This document shows positions 26,367 to 35,671 of a DNA stretch of 64,000 nucleotides, in pieces; position 1 is the first letter of the stretch; each line of letters begins with the position of its first letter. The position numbers and the translations under genes are program-made. This DNA comes from Streptomyces diastaticus subsp. diastaticus (GTDB lineage: Bacteria > Actinomycetota > Actinomycetes > Streptomycetales > Streptomycetaceae): the NCBI RefSeq assembly GCF_011170125.1, contig NZ_BLLN01000003.1, positions 930,001 through 994,000 on the forward strand. Reading direction: 5' to 3'. Under the pieces are notes generated by a model. The model saw nothing but the letters and a program-made list of their open reading frames with translations. It was not told the DNA's origin and searched no databases.

Positions 26367-27722
26367 ATGCGGGACCACGGGGGGCGGCGCGGGCGGGCCG
26401 GCCGGGGGCGGGCGGCCCTCGTCGCCGGCGCGTCCGCCCTCGCCCTCACGCTGCTCACCGCCTGCTCCGGCGGCCCGCCCGGCGAGCCCGCCCCGCCCGC
26501 CGAGGTCGGCTGGGGCTTCACCCACACCCGGTACAGCGCCGACCAGGGCGAGGACCGGGCGGTGCGCCGGGCCCGTGCCACCCTGGAGGGGACCGGCCTG
26601 CCGCAGGTCCAGCACCTGATGGGCTGGGGCGCCGACAACCCCGAACCCCGCCCGGGCGCATACGACTTCGCCGCCATGGATCGCCGGATCGCGCTGGCCG
26701 GGAAGACCGGCGCCACCCCCGTCGTCACCCTGTGCTGCGCGCCCGACTGGATGAAGGGCGGCACCGCCGGCCGGACCGACTGGAGCGTCGGCTCCCTGGA
26801 ACGCGCCCCCGACCCGGAGCACTACGCCGACTTCGCCCGGCTCGCCGCGACCACCGCGCGCCGCTACCCCCAGGTCCGCCACTACCTCGTCTGGAACGAG
26901 TTCAAGGGATTCTGGAACGAGACCGAGGGCCGCTGGGACCACGAGGGCTACACCGAGCTGTACAACCAGGTCCGCCGCGCCCTCAAGGAGGTCGACCCGG
27001 CCATCCGCGTCGGCGGCCCCTACCTCGTCATGGACAGCTTCCCGCCCGGCCGCGCCGACGGTGCCTCCCGCGAGGTGCGCGGCGCCTGGGGCGCGCTGGA
27101 CCGGCGGACCGTCGACGCCTTCCGGTACTGGAACCGGCACAAGGACGGGGCCGACTTCGTGGTGGTCGACGGTTCCAGCTACACCGTCGACGGCGAGCTG
27201 GTCCCGGACGCCTTCGCGGCCACCGCCAAGTTCACCGACGTCGGCCGCTGGCTCCGCGCGGAGACCGGCGGCCGGCTCCCGCTGTGGTGGGCCGAGTACT
27301 ACGTCGAGCCCGGGGACGCCGACGACCGGCGCGCCGACTGGCCCGAATCCCGCCGCCGCGCCGCCCACGCCGCCGGCCTCGTGGCACTCGCCAAGGGCGG
27401 CGCCACCACCGCCTTCTACTGGAACCCCGAGCGCCCCGCCGCCCCCTGCCCCGGCTGCCTCTGGCGTCCCACCCACCTGCCCGACGGCGGCACCCCGCTC
27501 CCGATGCTCGACCTCTTCACCCGCTTCCAGCGGGAGTTCGGCCCCGGCACCCGTTTCGCCTCCGTCCCCGGCGACACCGCCTCCGGCCTCTCCGTCCTCG
27601 CCGACGACCGCGCCGTCCTCGCCGTCAACCACCGCGCCACCGCACGGACGGTACGGATCGACGGAGCGCGGGTGCGGCTGGAGGCGTACGAGGTGCGGTG
27701 GCTGGGGCGGACGGGGCGGTAG
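26367..27722 (+). CDS. GH39-like glycosidase lipoprotein
   Basis: 451 aa. The lipoprotein signal has basic residues RRGRAGRGR, a hydrophobic stretch and lipobox LLTAC with Cys about residue 33. A (beta/alpha)8 glycosidase domain follows. The likely acid/base Glu lies in HYLVWNEFKGFW (the NE pair of clan GH-A) and the nucleophile Glu in LPLWWAEYYVEP. YAFRARYWNRH-like and AFYWNPE segments match xylosidase-type GH39 relatives. A C-terminal beta domain ends in VRLEAYEVRWL. It probably acts on wall- or polymer-derived oligosaccharides at the cell surface. Substrate cannot be told from sequence. Confidence 0.8.
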   Translation: MRDHGGRRGRAGRGRAALVAGASALALTLLTACSGGPPGEPAPPAEVGWGFTHTRYSADQGEDRAVRRARATLEGTGLPQVQHLMGWGADNPEPRPGAYDFAAMDRRIALAGKTGATPVVTLCCAPDWMKGGTAGRTDWSVGSLERAPDPEHYADFARLAATTARRYPQVRHYLVWNEFKGFWNETEGRWDHEGYTELYNQVRRALKEVDPAIRVGGPYLVMDSFPPGRADGASREVRGAWGALDRRTVDAFRYWNRHKDGADFVVVDGSSYTVDGELVPDAFAATAKFTDVGRWLRAETGGRLPLWWAEYYVEPGDADDRRADWPESRRRAAHAAGLVALAKGGATTAFYWNPERPAAPCPGCLWRPTHLPDGGTPLPMLDLFTRFQREFGPGTRFASVPGDTASGLSVLADDRAVLAVNHRATARTVRIDGARVRLEAYEVRWLGRTGR

Positions 27723-28427
27723 GGGGGGCGGCGGGCGCCGGGGGACCCGAACGGGTTCCGGACCTGGGCGGCTTCCCGCGCCCTCGGCCGTTCGCGGACG
27801 TCGGACAGGACGGGGCGGTGCCGGCCCGCTCCTTCGCCCTGCCGCGGCCGGCCGGCACGGTGACCTCGCGGGCACGACGACACCTCTCGTCGCGACGGGG
27901 GCCCGCGGGGCTCGGTCCGGCCGGTGGTGCCCGCGCCTCGCGGCGGGGGCCGGCGGCGCGGCGGTGACGGGGGAGAGCATCCCGCCGTCGTTCACCGGCA
28001 TCGGCCACGGCGGGCGGTCCACGCCTCAGCCCCTCACGTCCGCACAGGGCGGGGCAGGGCGGCGGGCCGGCGCGGAACCCGCGGCGGGCCGGCCCGCCGG
28101 TCACGCGCTGCGCGTCCGGAGGGTGGGGACAGGTGTACCGGTGCCGGCTCCCCGGCGACCACCGGCCCCACGTGCTGGAGCGTGCCGGCGCGCTCGTGGA
28201 GGTGGCCCGGACGAGCACCGCGCCACGCCGCGACGCCGTGCGGGGCGGCCGGCCAGGCAGTCCCGAGCCTCCTCGGTCCCTTCGAAGACGTCCGCCACCC
28301 CCGGGGCCCCTCGTCCACCGGCAGGCTCCCTTTGTCCCGGGCGGGCCGCCGACCGGCTCGGCGGCCGACGAGGGACCCGGCGGCCGTCCGGGAAGGGAGC
28401 CCCCGGCGGGCCGCCGTCCCGCCCTCG
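27723..28427. other. Gene-free stretch, possibly degenerate
   Basis: About 700 bp of very GC-rich sequence. Open frames exist on both strands but carry no recognisable motif, start context or consistent codon bias. Phrases such as GVADVFEGTEEARD on the minus strand (around 28290) hint at an old coding sequence but cannot be assigned. Confidence 0.45.
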
Positions 28428-28433
28428 TAGGAT
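28428..28433 (+). promoter_or_regulatory. -10 of a leaderless promoter (cytidine deaminase-like)
   Basis: TAGGAT with exactly 6 nt to ATG 28440 and no ribosome site. One of the clearest leaderless starts in the window. Confidence 0.55.
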
Positions 28434-28439
28434 GCGCCC

Positions 28440-28886
28440 ATGGCACTGGACCAGGCACTCGTGGACGCCGCACGCGATCAGCTCGACCGGCGGTGGCCCG
28501 CCGACGAGGACGGGGGCGCGGCGGCCGTGCGCCTCGCCGACGGGCGCGTCCTCACCAGCGTGGGGCTCGACAACCTGAACATGAGCGTGGCGCTCTGCCA
28601 CGAGACGGGCGCGCTGATCCAGGCGTACACCCTCGACGTCCCCGTCACGGCCACCGTCTGTCTCTGCCGTGACCGGGAGCGGAACCGCCTCCTCGTCCTG
28701 CCGCCCTGCGGCATCTGCCAGGAGCGGCTGGCCCTGTGGGGCCCGCGGGTCGAGGCGGCCGTGCCCGACGCCACCGCCCCCGGCGGCTGGCGCGCCGCCA
28801 CCCTCGCCGAACTCAACCCCCTCTACTGGGGAACGAGCTTCACCGAGGACGGTGACTGGCCCACCCAGGCCGCCCACAGCGCGTGA
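28440..28886 (+). CDS. Cytidine/blasticidin-S deaminase-like protein
   Basis: 148 aa of the cytidine deaminase fold. The zinc site is recognisable as CHETGAL (catalytic Glu) and PPCGICQERL (P-C-x-x-C), the order used by CDA and blasticidin-S deaminase. CHE replaces the usual C-A-E, so the ligand set is slightly unusual. VRLADGRVLTSVGLDNLNMSVALCHE and LNPLYWGTSF frame the active site. It may deaminate free (deoxy)cytidine or a nucleoside antibiotic. Single gene, followed by a terminator. Confidence 0.85.
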   Translation: MALDQALVDAARDQLDRRWPADEDGGAAAVRLADGRVLTSVGLDNLNMSVALCHETGALIQAYTLDVPVTATVCLCRDRERNRLLVLPPCGICQERLALWGPRVEAAVPDATAPGGWRAATLAELNPLYWGTSFTEDGDWPTQAAHSA

Positions 28887-28892
28887 CGTGAC

Positions 28893-28913
28893 GCGGGCCG
28901 TCCCACGGCCCGC
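28893..28913. terminator. Hairpin between convergent deaminase and polysaccharide operon
   Basis: 9-bp perfect stem GCGGGCCGT (28893-28901) with 28905-28913 around CCC. It lies between the convergent stops at 28886 and 28930. Confidence 0.65.
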
Positions 28914-28929
28914 CCGGGCCCGCGGGCGT

Positions 28930-31080
28930 TCAGGCCAGCGTCCAGAAGCGGTGGACCAGTGACGCCAGGACCACCACCAGCAGCGGCACCGCGAACCAGA
29001 ACAGGCCCCGGACCGCCGGGGAGGCCGGGCTGCCGGGAGCGGCGCGGACTCGGAGCACCTCGCGGACCGCCAGCAGGAGGACGAGCAGCCCGGCCGACAA
29101 AGCACCCAGGACGGACCACGGTGTCCAGGTGACCATCGGGCCCGGCGGGCCGGGTGCGGCCGCCTCCACCGGGCCGGGCGGCGGGTCGCGCAGCTCGTAC
29201 ACGCTCGCGTCGGCGTCGCGTACCACCGCGACCAGGTCGTCGCGGGCGTCCAGGGCGGCGAGGAGCCGACGCTCCCAGCTCGTCGGGTAGCCGGCGTCCA
29301 GCTCCAGGTGGGCCGACTGGCCGCGGCCCACGATCAGGTACGAGCGGGGGCCCGCCTCACGCAGGGCGTCGGCCAGCGGGGCGACCAGGACCGGGTCACG
29401 GGGCGCCGCGGCCGGGACGTACCGGACGCGTTCCATCGCCCGGGAGCCCCAGGGCAGGGCCGGGGTCACGCTCTCCTCGGGGTCCTCGCTGAGCCAGAGC
29501 AGGCGTGCGGTCGGTTCTGCGTGCGCGTACACCCACTCCATCGCGGCGACCTCGCCGGGCCGTACCCGTTCGAACGCCTCGTTGCCCCACCGGGCCACCA
29601 GGAAGCCGCCGACCAGGACCAGCCCGGCCAGCAGGGCCGCGAGCGGTGCCGGCGAGACTTGGTCCCAGGCCCGCTCCTCGGCGCTCTTCCCGGCGCGCGG
29701 GAAGAAGGCGAGCGCCGCCAGCAGGGCCGCGCCGGGCAGGGCGAAGAGGAAGACCCGCAGCGCCATCTCCCCGCCGTACGCCTGGAGGGCGAACCCGGCG
29801 GCCGGGACGAACGCCAGGACCGGCAGGGCCCGTTCCCGGTATCCGGCGACCCTTCTGCGCCACCAGCCCCAGCAGGCCAGCCCCATCACCAGCCCGGCCA
29901 GCCCCACCCGGGTGTACAGCACCAGTTGGTGCGTGGCGGAGCCGCCCTCGATGCGGCCGGTGACCGAGGAGGTGACGTTCTCCCCCAGCCCGCCGATGCC
30001 GCCGAAGAGTTCGTCGAAGTGGCCCGACCAGTACGGCTCGGCGAGGAAGCAGACCCACCCCACCGCCACCACCCCGACGAGCAGCGGCAGGCCCCGCAGG
30101 GCGCACCGGCCGAGCACCACCAGTACCGCCACCACCCCCAGCATCACGAAGGGCGTCAGCTGGTGGGAGGGGACGACGGCCGCGAACAGGGCCAGGACCA
30201 CGGTGAGCAGGACCGTCCGCTGCCCGGGCGTCGTGGCCCCCACCGCCGCCTCACCCGGCACCACCCCGCCGGGCGGCGGCCTGCCGGGCCCCCGGAACCA
30301 CCGCAACAGCACGGCCGCGAAGGCCAGGTACAGCAGGTAGGTGAAGCTCTGGGGCGAGAAGTAGTCCTGCCCCACCCAGCCGCTCAGCGCGAAGAACCAC
30401 ACCCCGCACCAGCGTGCCCGCCACCCCGCCCGCACCGAACGCGCCAGCAGCGCCATGGGGAGCAGCGCCAGCAGGTTGACCGCCAGAGGCCACCAGCGCA
30501 CCACCTCCGCCAGCTCCGCCGGGTCGCTCACCCCGCACGCCCGCAGGACGAAGGCGGCGACCGCGAAGAACCCGGGCCAGCTCCACCGCGCGTCCAGCGC
30601 CGGGGCCGACCCACCGGTCCGGTCCAGGTACTCCAGGAAACCGAGGTGCTGCCAGGCGGTGGCGAACCGGGGCTGCTCCTCGACCACGGCCGGCAGCGCG
30701 TGCAGCGACGCGACCGTCGCCACCAGGACCAGCCCGAGCAGAAGAGGCTGCGGGCGGGAGGCCCACAGCAGCGCCCCGAACGCGCCCACCAGCAGCGCGG
30801 CCCCGGCGAAGAGGGGCCACGGCAGGATTCCGGCCAGGCCGAGGCCGCCCATGGCGTCCAGCGCGGACTCGTCCAGGGCCGGGACCGGCAGCCAGTACAG
30901 CGCCAGCCCCGCCGCCAGCAGCAGCGCGGGCGCCACCGTCCGCAGGGACGGGCGCCGCCGGGCCGGCCCACCGGGCGTCTCCCCCTCCGCCGTGGGCGGC
31001 ACCTCGGGCGCCGCCTTCGCCCAGGACGGCCGGTGCTCCGCCGCCGCCTCCGCCTCCTCCGCCGCCGGTCCGCCGGTCAC
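28930..31080 (-). CDS. Large polytopic membrane protein, GT-C glycosyltransferase-like
   Basis: 716 aa. After a ~45-residue cytoplasmic N-terminus it has about 14 membrane helices to residue ~500, a soluble extracytoplasmic domain (about 520-650, MEWVYAHAEPTARLLWLSEDPEE, YLIVGRGQSAHLELDAGYP) and two final helices. The first external loop carries VEEQPRFATAWQHLGFLEYL. The layout is that of GT-C transferases or O-antigen polymerase-like proteins. GTG 31080 overlaps the flippase stop (GTGA), making it the last gene of a five-gene coupled operon. Likely role: lipid-linked sugar transfer or polymerisation outside the membrane. Family not pinned down. Confidence 0.75.
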   Translation of the reverse strand: MTGGPAAEEAEAAAEHRPSWAKAAPEVPPTAEGETPGGPARRRPSLRTVAPALLLAAGLALYWLPVPALDESALDAMGGLGLAGILPWPLFAGAALLVGAFGALLWASRPQPLLLGLVLVATVASLHALPAVVEEQPRFATAWQHLGFLEYLDRTGGSAPALDARWSWPGFFAVAAFVLRACGVSDPAELAEVVRWWPLAVNLLALLPMALLARSVRAGWRARWCGVWFFALSGWVGQDYFSPQSFTYLLYLAFAAVLLRWFRGPGRPPPGGVVPGEAAVGATTPGQRTVLLTVVLALFAAVVPSHQLTPFVMLGVVAVLVVLGRCALRGLPLLVGVVAVGWVCFLAEPYWSGHFDELFGGIGGLGENVTSSVTGRIEGGSATHQLVLYTRVGLAGLVMGLACWGWWRRRVAGYRERALPVLAFVPAAGFALQAYGGEMALRVFLFALPGAALLAALAFFPRAGKSAEERAWDQVSPAPLAALLAGLVLVGGFLVARWGNEAFERVRPGEVAAMEWVYAHAEPTARLLWLSEDPEESVTPALPWGSRAMERVRYVPAAAPRDPVLVAPLADALREAGPRSYLIVGRGQSAHLELDAGYPTSWERRLLAALDARDDLVAVVRDADASVYELRDPPPGPVEAAAPGPPGPMVTWTPWSVLGALSAGLLVLLLAVREVLRVRAAPGSPASPAVRGLFWFAVPLLVVVLASLVHRFWTLA

Positions 31081-32411
31081 CGTCCGCCTCCGCCCGCCGG
31101 GGCCGCGCCCTTTGGCGCCGCCCGTACCACCGGGGCCAGCCGCACCGCCGCGACCAGCGCGACCACCGCCAGCCCCGCCACCTCCGCGATTCCGGCCCCC
31201 ACCAGCCCCAGCCGGGGCAGGAGCAGCAGGGTCAGCCCGAGCATCACCCCGCAGAACAGACCCTGGAGCCAGGCCAGCCCCGAGGTACGGCTGCGGGCCC
31301 GCAGCACACTGAAGTACACCTCGGTCACCACCCGCAGCAGCGCCCCCACCGCGTACCAGCGCAGCAGCCCGGTCGCCGCCTCCGTGTACTCGGCGCCGAA
31401 GACCCCCAGCACGTACGGCGCGCCGAGGAACAGCACCGCGCAGACCGGCACCATGATGCGGGCCATCCGCAGCAGCGCCGCGCGGGTGTTGCGGCCCAGC
31501 CGCGCCGGGTCGTGGGCGCCCTCCACGGTCAGTGAGGCACCCATGTTGACCGCCAGCAGGTTGACGGTGCCGGCGATGGTGACGGTGACGTAGAAGTACG
31601 CGTTGTCCGCTGGGGAGACCTGGGCGGCGACGATGACCGGCACCAGGTACACCACCGCCAGCGAGAAGAGCGCGCCCGTGCAGTCGCCCGCCAGGAAGCG
31701 GCCCAGCTCGCGCAGGGCCGGCGGCCGGGCGGCGCCCGCGGTCTCCCGCTCGTGGCGCGGCACCAGACGGCGCAGCACCAGCCACCCCAGAGGGACCACC
31801 GACACCGCGATGGCCACCGCCCAGGAGACGAAGACCCCCGCCACCGGCACCGCCCCGGCCAGTGCCACCAGCAGCACCAGCTTCACCAGCGAGAAGGCGG
31901 TGTTGCCGACCGGTACCCAGACGGCGCGGCGCAGCCCCGTCAGCACCCCGTCCTGGAGGGTGAGCACCGACCAGGCCACCACCGCCAGCAGGAAGCCGGC
32001 CGCGGGCAGCGGTCCGTGGAGGAAGGAGTAGGCCGGGCCCCACAGGCCGAGGGTGAGCAGGAAGCCCCCGGCCGCCGCCGCGACGAGCAGCGCGCTGCCC
32101 GCGTAGGCGCGCCGGACCAGGGCGCCGGTCGCCGCCCCCGAGACCGGGACGAACCGTGCCAGCGCCCCCGTCAGGGTGACCGCGGTCAGCCCCGCCAGCA
32201 GCTTCATCGCCGCGATGGCGGCCGAACCGTGGCCGACCGCCTCCTCGGAGTAGTAGCGGGCGGCCGCCACCCAGAACCCCAGCCCCAGCACGGCGGAGAC
32301 ACCGGTGTTGACCATCAGGGCGTACGCGTTGCGCAGCAGCGGGGCCCGCCCCGGCGCGTCGGCCGGGGCGGGCCGGGCCCGCGCGGCGCGGGCGGTGCCG
32401 GTGTCAGTCAC
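31077..32411 (-). CDS. Wzx/MurJ-like polysaccharide flippase
   Basis: 444 aa with about 12-14 membrane helices and the MOP-superfamily pattern: NAYALMVNTGVSAVLGLGFWVAAARYYSEEAVGHGSA at the N-terminus, GDCTGALFSLAVVYLVPVIVAAQ in the middle, and repeated polar residues within helices. Such proteins flip lipid-linked oligosaccharides to the outer face. GTG 32411 overlaps the deacetylase stop by 8 nt and its own stop overlaps the next gene, so translation is coupled both ways. In this operon it would export the glycan assembled by the two GT2 enzymes. Confidence 0.88.
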   Translation of the reverse strand: MTDTGTARAARARPAPADAPGRAPLLRNAYALMVNTGVSAVLGLGFWVAAARYYSEEAVGHGSAAIAAMKLLAGLTAVTLTGALARFVPVSGAATGALVRRAYAGSALLVAAAAGGFLLTLGLWGPAYSFLHGPLPAAGFLLAVVAWSVLTLQDGVLTGLRRAVWVPVGNTAFSLVKLVLLVALAGAVPVAGVFVSWAVAIAVSVVPLGWLVLRRLVPRHERETAGAARPPALRELGRFLAGDCTGALFSLAVVYLVPVIVAAQVSPADNAYFYVTVTIAGTVNLLAVNMGASLTVEGAHDPARLGRNTRAALLRMARIMVPVCAVLFLGAPYVLGVFGAEYTEAATGLLRWYAVGALLRVVTEVYFSVLRARSRTSGLAWLQGLFCGVMLGLTLLLLPRLGLVGAGIAEVAGLAVVALVAAVRLAPVVRAAPKGAAPAGGGGR

Positions 32412-33309
32412 GGGAGAGGAGCGCCTTTCCCCGGGCTGCCCTCCGGGCCCGCCGCACCATCGCGTACCCCCGGGTCAGCGCCCGGTCCGGGGCGTACGCC
32501 CGGGTCAGCGCGCGGCACTCCAGGAGCCGCCCGAACTGCTCGGGTCCCGTCGAGCGGCGCACCGTCACCCGCCGCAGCGCGTACGGGCCCTGGACGCGGC
32601 GGGCCGGGCCGTTGCCGACCGCCAGCGCCTGGGCGTACCCGGCCGCCCGTACCGCCTGGCGCACCCGCCGGTCGGAGTAGCCGTACGGGTAGGCGAACGA
32701 GGCGGGCGGCGTGCCGAGTTCGGCGCTCACCAGCTCCCGGCACCGGGCCAGCTCGACGCCGAGACGGGCGGGTGACACCTGGTCGAGCTGCGGGTGGGTG
32801 TGGCTGTGGCCGCCGATCTCCACCCCGGCGGCCGCCAGTTCCCGCACCTGCCCCCAGCCGAGCATCCGGTCGGGGGCGCCGCCCGCCGCGCCCGGACCGC
32901 GCAGCCAGCCGGTGGTGACGAACACCGTGGCGGTCAGCGCCAGTCCGGCCAGGACCGGGAGGGCGTGCCGGTGGACCCCCTCGTAGCCGTCGTCGAAGGT
33001 GATGAGGACGGGCCGGGCCGGCAGCGGGCGGCCGGCCCGCCAGCGGGCGGCGAGCTGGGCGGTGGTGAGCGGGGTGCAGCCGTACGCCGTCACCATCGCC
33101 ATCTGCCCGGCGAACGCCTCCGGGGTCACCGACAGCGCACGGGTCGCTGCCGCGGGGGAGCGGGAGACCGCGTGGTACATCAGGATCGGCACCGGGGGAT
33201 CGGCCGCCCGTCCCGCCGGGCCGGCCGCTTCCGCGGCAGGGCCGGGCGCCGCCCTTCCGCCCACGGTGCCGCCGCCCGGTGGGCACCGGCTCAACAGGTC
33301 GCCGCTCAT
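32404..33309 (-). CDS. NodB-domain polysaccharide deacetylase
   Basis: 301 aa. The N-terminal ~45 residues are Pro/Gly-rich, then PVPILMYHAVS opens the deacetylase fold. Motif 1 is TFDDGYEG (metal Asp and catalytic base Asp), motif 2 is GGHSHTHPQL (the H-x3-H zinc pair), motif 3 is FAYPYGYSDRR. No signal peptide is evident, so it either acts inside on lipid-linked precursors or has an unusual export route. ATG 33309 overlaps the GT2 stop (ATGA). It probably removes N-acetyl groups from the operon's glycan. Confidence 0.9.
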   Translation of the reverse strand: MSGDLLSRCPPGGGTVGGRAAPGPAAEAAGPAGRAADPPVPILMYHAVSRSPAAATRALSVTPEAFAGQMAMVTAYGCTPLTTAQLAARWRAGRPLPARPVLITFDDGYEGVHRHALPVLAGLALTATVFVTTGWLRGPGAAGGAPDRMLGWGQVRELAAAGVEIGGHSHTHPQLDQVSPARLGVELARCRELVSAELGTPPASFAYPYGYSDRRVRQAVRAAGYAQALAVGNGPARRVQGPYALRRVTVRRSTGPEQFGRLLECRALTRAYAPDRALTRGYAMVRRARRAARGKALLSRD

Positions 33310-34376
33310 GACCCGGCCTCCGGGGTGGCGCCGGTGGGCCGCGCCGCCGCGCCGGTCCCGGGGACCCGGGGGACGGTGAAGCGCGGCGCGACGGCGCGGC
33401 GGGCCCGCCAGGAGCCGGCCAGGTAGCCGCCGGCCGCCGCGGCCGTCCCCACGAGGACCGCTCCGGCCCGCGCGGCCCCGCCCGGCCGGCCCCGCAGGGC
33501 GTCGGCCAGGCCACGGGCCACGGCGGCGGGCAGGACGCGGGTGGTGTGGCGGCGCTCGGAGGAGAGTCCGGCCCCGGCGCCGACGCTGCGCGCCACCAGT
33601 GCCTTGGAGAGGCCCTCGGCCCAGGTGCGGGAGCGGAAGTAGGCGAACCGCTCCCGTGCCCGCGGCACCCGGTGGTGGATGACGGCCCGGTCGTCGACGA
33701 GCAGGACCGCGTCCGGCCGGACCCGGGTGAGCCGGACGCAGAACTCCGTCTCCTCCCCGCCGAGCGGCTGCCGCCCGCCGTCCCGGCCGATGCCGAGTGC
33801 GAAACCCCCGGCGAGGCCGAAGGCGGAGCGGCGGAACGAGGCGTTCCCGCCCAGCACGTTGCGCACCCGCGCCCGCCCGGACGGATGCCCCCGGTAGGTG
33901 CAGCCGACCACCCAGTCGAACTCCTCGGGGAACCACCCCGGCCGCCGCCCCGACTCCCACCGCGGCTCGGTCCGCCCGCCCACGGCGAGGACCCCGGGGT
34001 CGGCGTACCCGGCGGCGAGGTGGCGCAGCCAGTCGGGATCCGCGACGGCGTCGTCGTCGAGGAAGGCGACCCACTCGCCCCGGGCCGCGCCGACGCCGGT
34101 GTTGCGCCCGGCGGAGAGGCCGCGCGGCCCGGCGTTGGGCATCACCCGCACCTGCGGCGGGCCGTCCGCGAACCGGTGCTCCAGACGCTCCAGCAGCACC
34201 GGGTGGTGGTCGACCACCAGCAGGATCTCCAGCGGCGGCAGTGACTGGGCGCCCAGGGAGGCGACCGCGTCCAGAATGTCCTGCCAGCGTTCCTCGGTGT
34301 GGACGCAGACGATCACCGAGAACCCCCTCGGGGAGCCCTCGGCCACCGGTTCCGGAAGGCCGGGGGCGCCGGTCAC
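33306..34376 (-). CDS. Glycosyltransferase family 2 (operon gene 2)
   Basis: 356 aa GT-A enzyme. It shows the nucleotide-binding start FSVIVCVHTEERW, NAGPRGLSAGRNTGV, the metal-binding DxD in WVAFLDDDAVADPDW, VLGGNASFRR and the base-containing LGGEETEFCVRL. A hydrophobic C-terminal patch (AGAVLVGTAAAAGGYLAGSW) may attach it to the membrane. GTG 34376 overlaps the upstream GT2 stop (GTGA). Acceptor and sugar are unknown; it presumably extends the glycan flipped by the Wzx-like protein. Confidence 0.9.
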   Translation of the reverse strand: MTGAPGLPEPVAEGSPRGFSVIVCVHTEERWQDILDAVASLGAQSLPPLEILLVVDHHPVLLERLEHRFADGPPQVRVMPNAGPRGLSAGRNTGVGAARGEWVAFLDDDAVADPDWLRHLAAGYADPGVLAVGGRTEPRWESGRRPGWFPEEFDWVVGCTYRGHPSGRARVRNVLGGNASFRRSAFGLAGGFALGIGRDGGRQPLGGEETEFCVRLTRVRPDAVLLVDDRAVIHHRVPRARERFAYFRSRTWAEGLSKALVARSVGAGAGLSSERRHTTRVLPAAVARGLADALRGRPGGAARAGAVLVGTAAAAGGYLAGSWRARRAVAPRFTVPRVPGTGAAARPTGATPEAGS

Positions 34377-35233
34377 GAGTTCCCCCCGAGCGGCGCGACC
34401 GCGGGGCGGCGTGTGCCGCGCGCCCGGCTGCCCCGGCCGGAGCGCTCGCGCAGGATCACCCGCAGCACCCGCAGCCCGTCGCGGACGGCGCGCAGGTTGC
34501 TGGCGCCGTGGATGCGCAGGTACTCGTGGCTGGGTATCTCCTGGACCCGCAGTCCGGCCCTGACCACCCGGATGTTCATCAGGGTCTCCACCTCGAACCC
34601 GGTGCAGTCCAGGTCGATGCGGTCCAGGCAGTGGCGCCAGAAGGCGTTGTATCCGTAGCAGAGGTCGGTGTAGCGGGCGCCGAACTTGGCGTTGACCACC
34701 GCGCACAGGACGCGGTTGCCGAGCTTGCGGACGGGCGTCATGTCGTCGGTGCCGCCGCCGTTGGCGAAGCGGGAGCCCTTGGCGAAGTCGGCGCCGGAGA
34801 CCAGCGCGGAGACGTAGCTGACGATCTCGGCGCCGTCGGCGGAACCGTCCGCGTCGACCATGACGATGATCTCCCCGGTGCAGGCGGCGAAGCCCGCGAT
34901 GAGGGCGTCGCCCTTGCCTCTGCCGCGCTGGCGGACCACCTTCACCTCCGGCCGGAGCTTCCGGGCGACCTCCACCGTGCCGTCGGTGGAATTCCCGTCG
35001 ACCAGTACCACCTCGTGTATCCAATCGGGCAGCGTCCTGAAAACGTACGGCAGGTTCTCCGCCTCGTTCATGGCCGGAATGACCACGCTCACCGGCGGGG
35101 TGATCGCGAGATGTGAGGAGATGCGCCGGTAGGAATCCGGGACGCGGGTGGTGGCGCTGTGCTCCGAGTTCCCGTTCGCCGACGGTGCGGGCAGCGGGTT
35201 CCGGCCAGGTACTGCCGGCTGAAGAAAAGTCAC
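34373..35233 (-). CDS. Glycosyltransferase family 2, DPM1-like (operon gene 1)
   Basis: 286 aa. The core is that of polyprenyl-phosphate sugar synthases: VSVVIPAMNEAENLPYVF, VDGNSTDGTVEVARKL, RGRGKGDALIAGF, DxD in VMVDADGSADG, GSRFANGGGTDDMTPVRKLGN and CYGYNAFWR. The C-terminal membrane helices of many relatives are absent. It should charge the lipid carrier or begin chain synthesis. Start GTG 35233 is chosen as the only start close to the domain; GAGAGGGAA lies 12 nt upstream. First gene of the five-gene operon, preceded by 438 bp of unusually AT-rich non-coding DNA. Confidence 0.9.
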   Translation of the reverse strand: MTFLQPAVPGRNPLPAPSANGNSEHSATTRVPDSYRRISSHLAITPPVSVVIPAMNEAENLPYVFRTLPDWIHEVVLVDGNSTDGTVEVARKLRPEVKVVRQRGRGKGDALIAGFAACTGEIIVMVDADGSADGAEIVSYVSALVSGADFAKGSRFANGGGTDDMTPVRKLGNRVLCAVVNAKFGARYTDLCYGYNAFWRHCLDRIDLDCTGFEVETLMNIRVVRAGLRVQEIPSHEYLRIHGASNLRAVRDGLRVLRVILRERSGRGSRARGTRRPAVAPLGGNS

Positions 35234-35671
35234 GGGTCCGTTCCCTCTCGTCCGGTGGGCCGCCCGGTCGGGCGGCCCGGCACTGTGTCCGGTGCGAAAG
35301 GGGGCGTCGGCCCACGTCGGCCGTGCCCGTGGCGGACCACGGACAGGGTGCGTGAGCTGGTGGTTCCGGCCGCGCGGCCCGTGGCGGAGCCCGTCGCCGG
35401 GACCCGCCGCGGCACCCCCCTGCCGCGCTCCGCCCCGGTCCCGCGCGGACGCCGGCCCTCCCCAGGGCCCGCGGCCGCAGACCGGCGCGGTGGTGCTTGT
35501 CCTTCGGTCTTCCACCTGTACCGACGCGTCCGCCGGCCTTTCCGTACGCGCGCCACTTTATGGCAGGTACCAGGATCAGATTCTGCTTCTCGGTATTCAG
35601 CCGCAGGATTTCGCGAGAATGACGCATTCTCTACGCGGGTGCCTTCCCGGTGCCGCGGCGGAGGGAATTCA
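35234..35671. other. Long regulatory intergenic region of the polysaccharide operon
   Basis: 438 bp separate the first GT2 gene from the acyltransferase gene upstream. The half at ~35550-35660 is clearly AT-richer than the genes around it. It contains a 17-bp perfect palindrome (35615-35631) and, reading leftward, a TAAAGT -10-like element near 35555-35560. A short open frame starting at 35627 on the minus strand has no ribosome site and is not called. Confidence 0.5.
35615..35631. promoter_or_regulatory. Perfect 7-3-7 palindrome, candidate operator
   Basis: GAGAATG ACG CATTCTC. It lies upstream of the five-gene operon and just beyond the stop of the preceding acyltransferase gene, so it is best placed to regulate the former. 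Confidence 0.45.

Noticed and set aside
31081-32043. N-terminal extension of the 716-aa membrane protein into the flippase gene
   Set aside because: The extension is the flippase gene read in another frame; GTG 31080 with a GTGA overlap is the sensible start.
35234-35627. Longer N-terminus for the first GT2 gene or a separate small protein starting at 35627
   Set aside because: No ribosome site, Arg/Pro composition, and the GT2 domain already begins close to GTG 35233.
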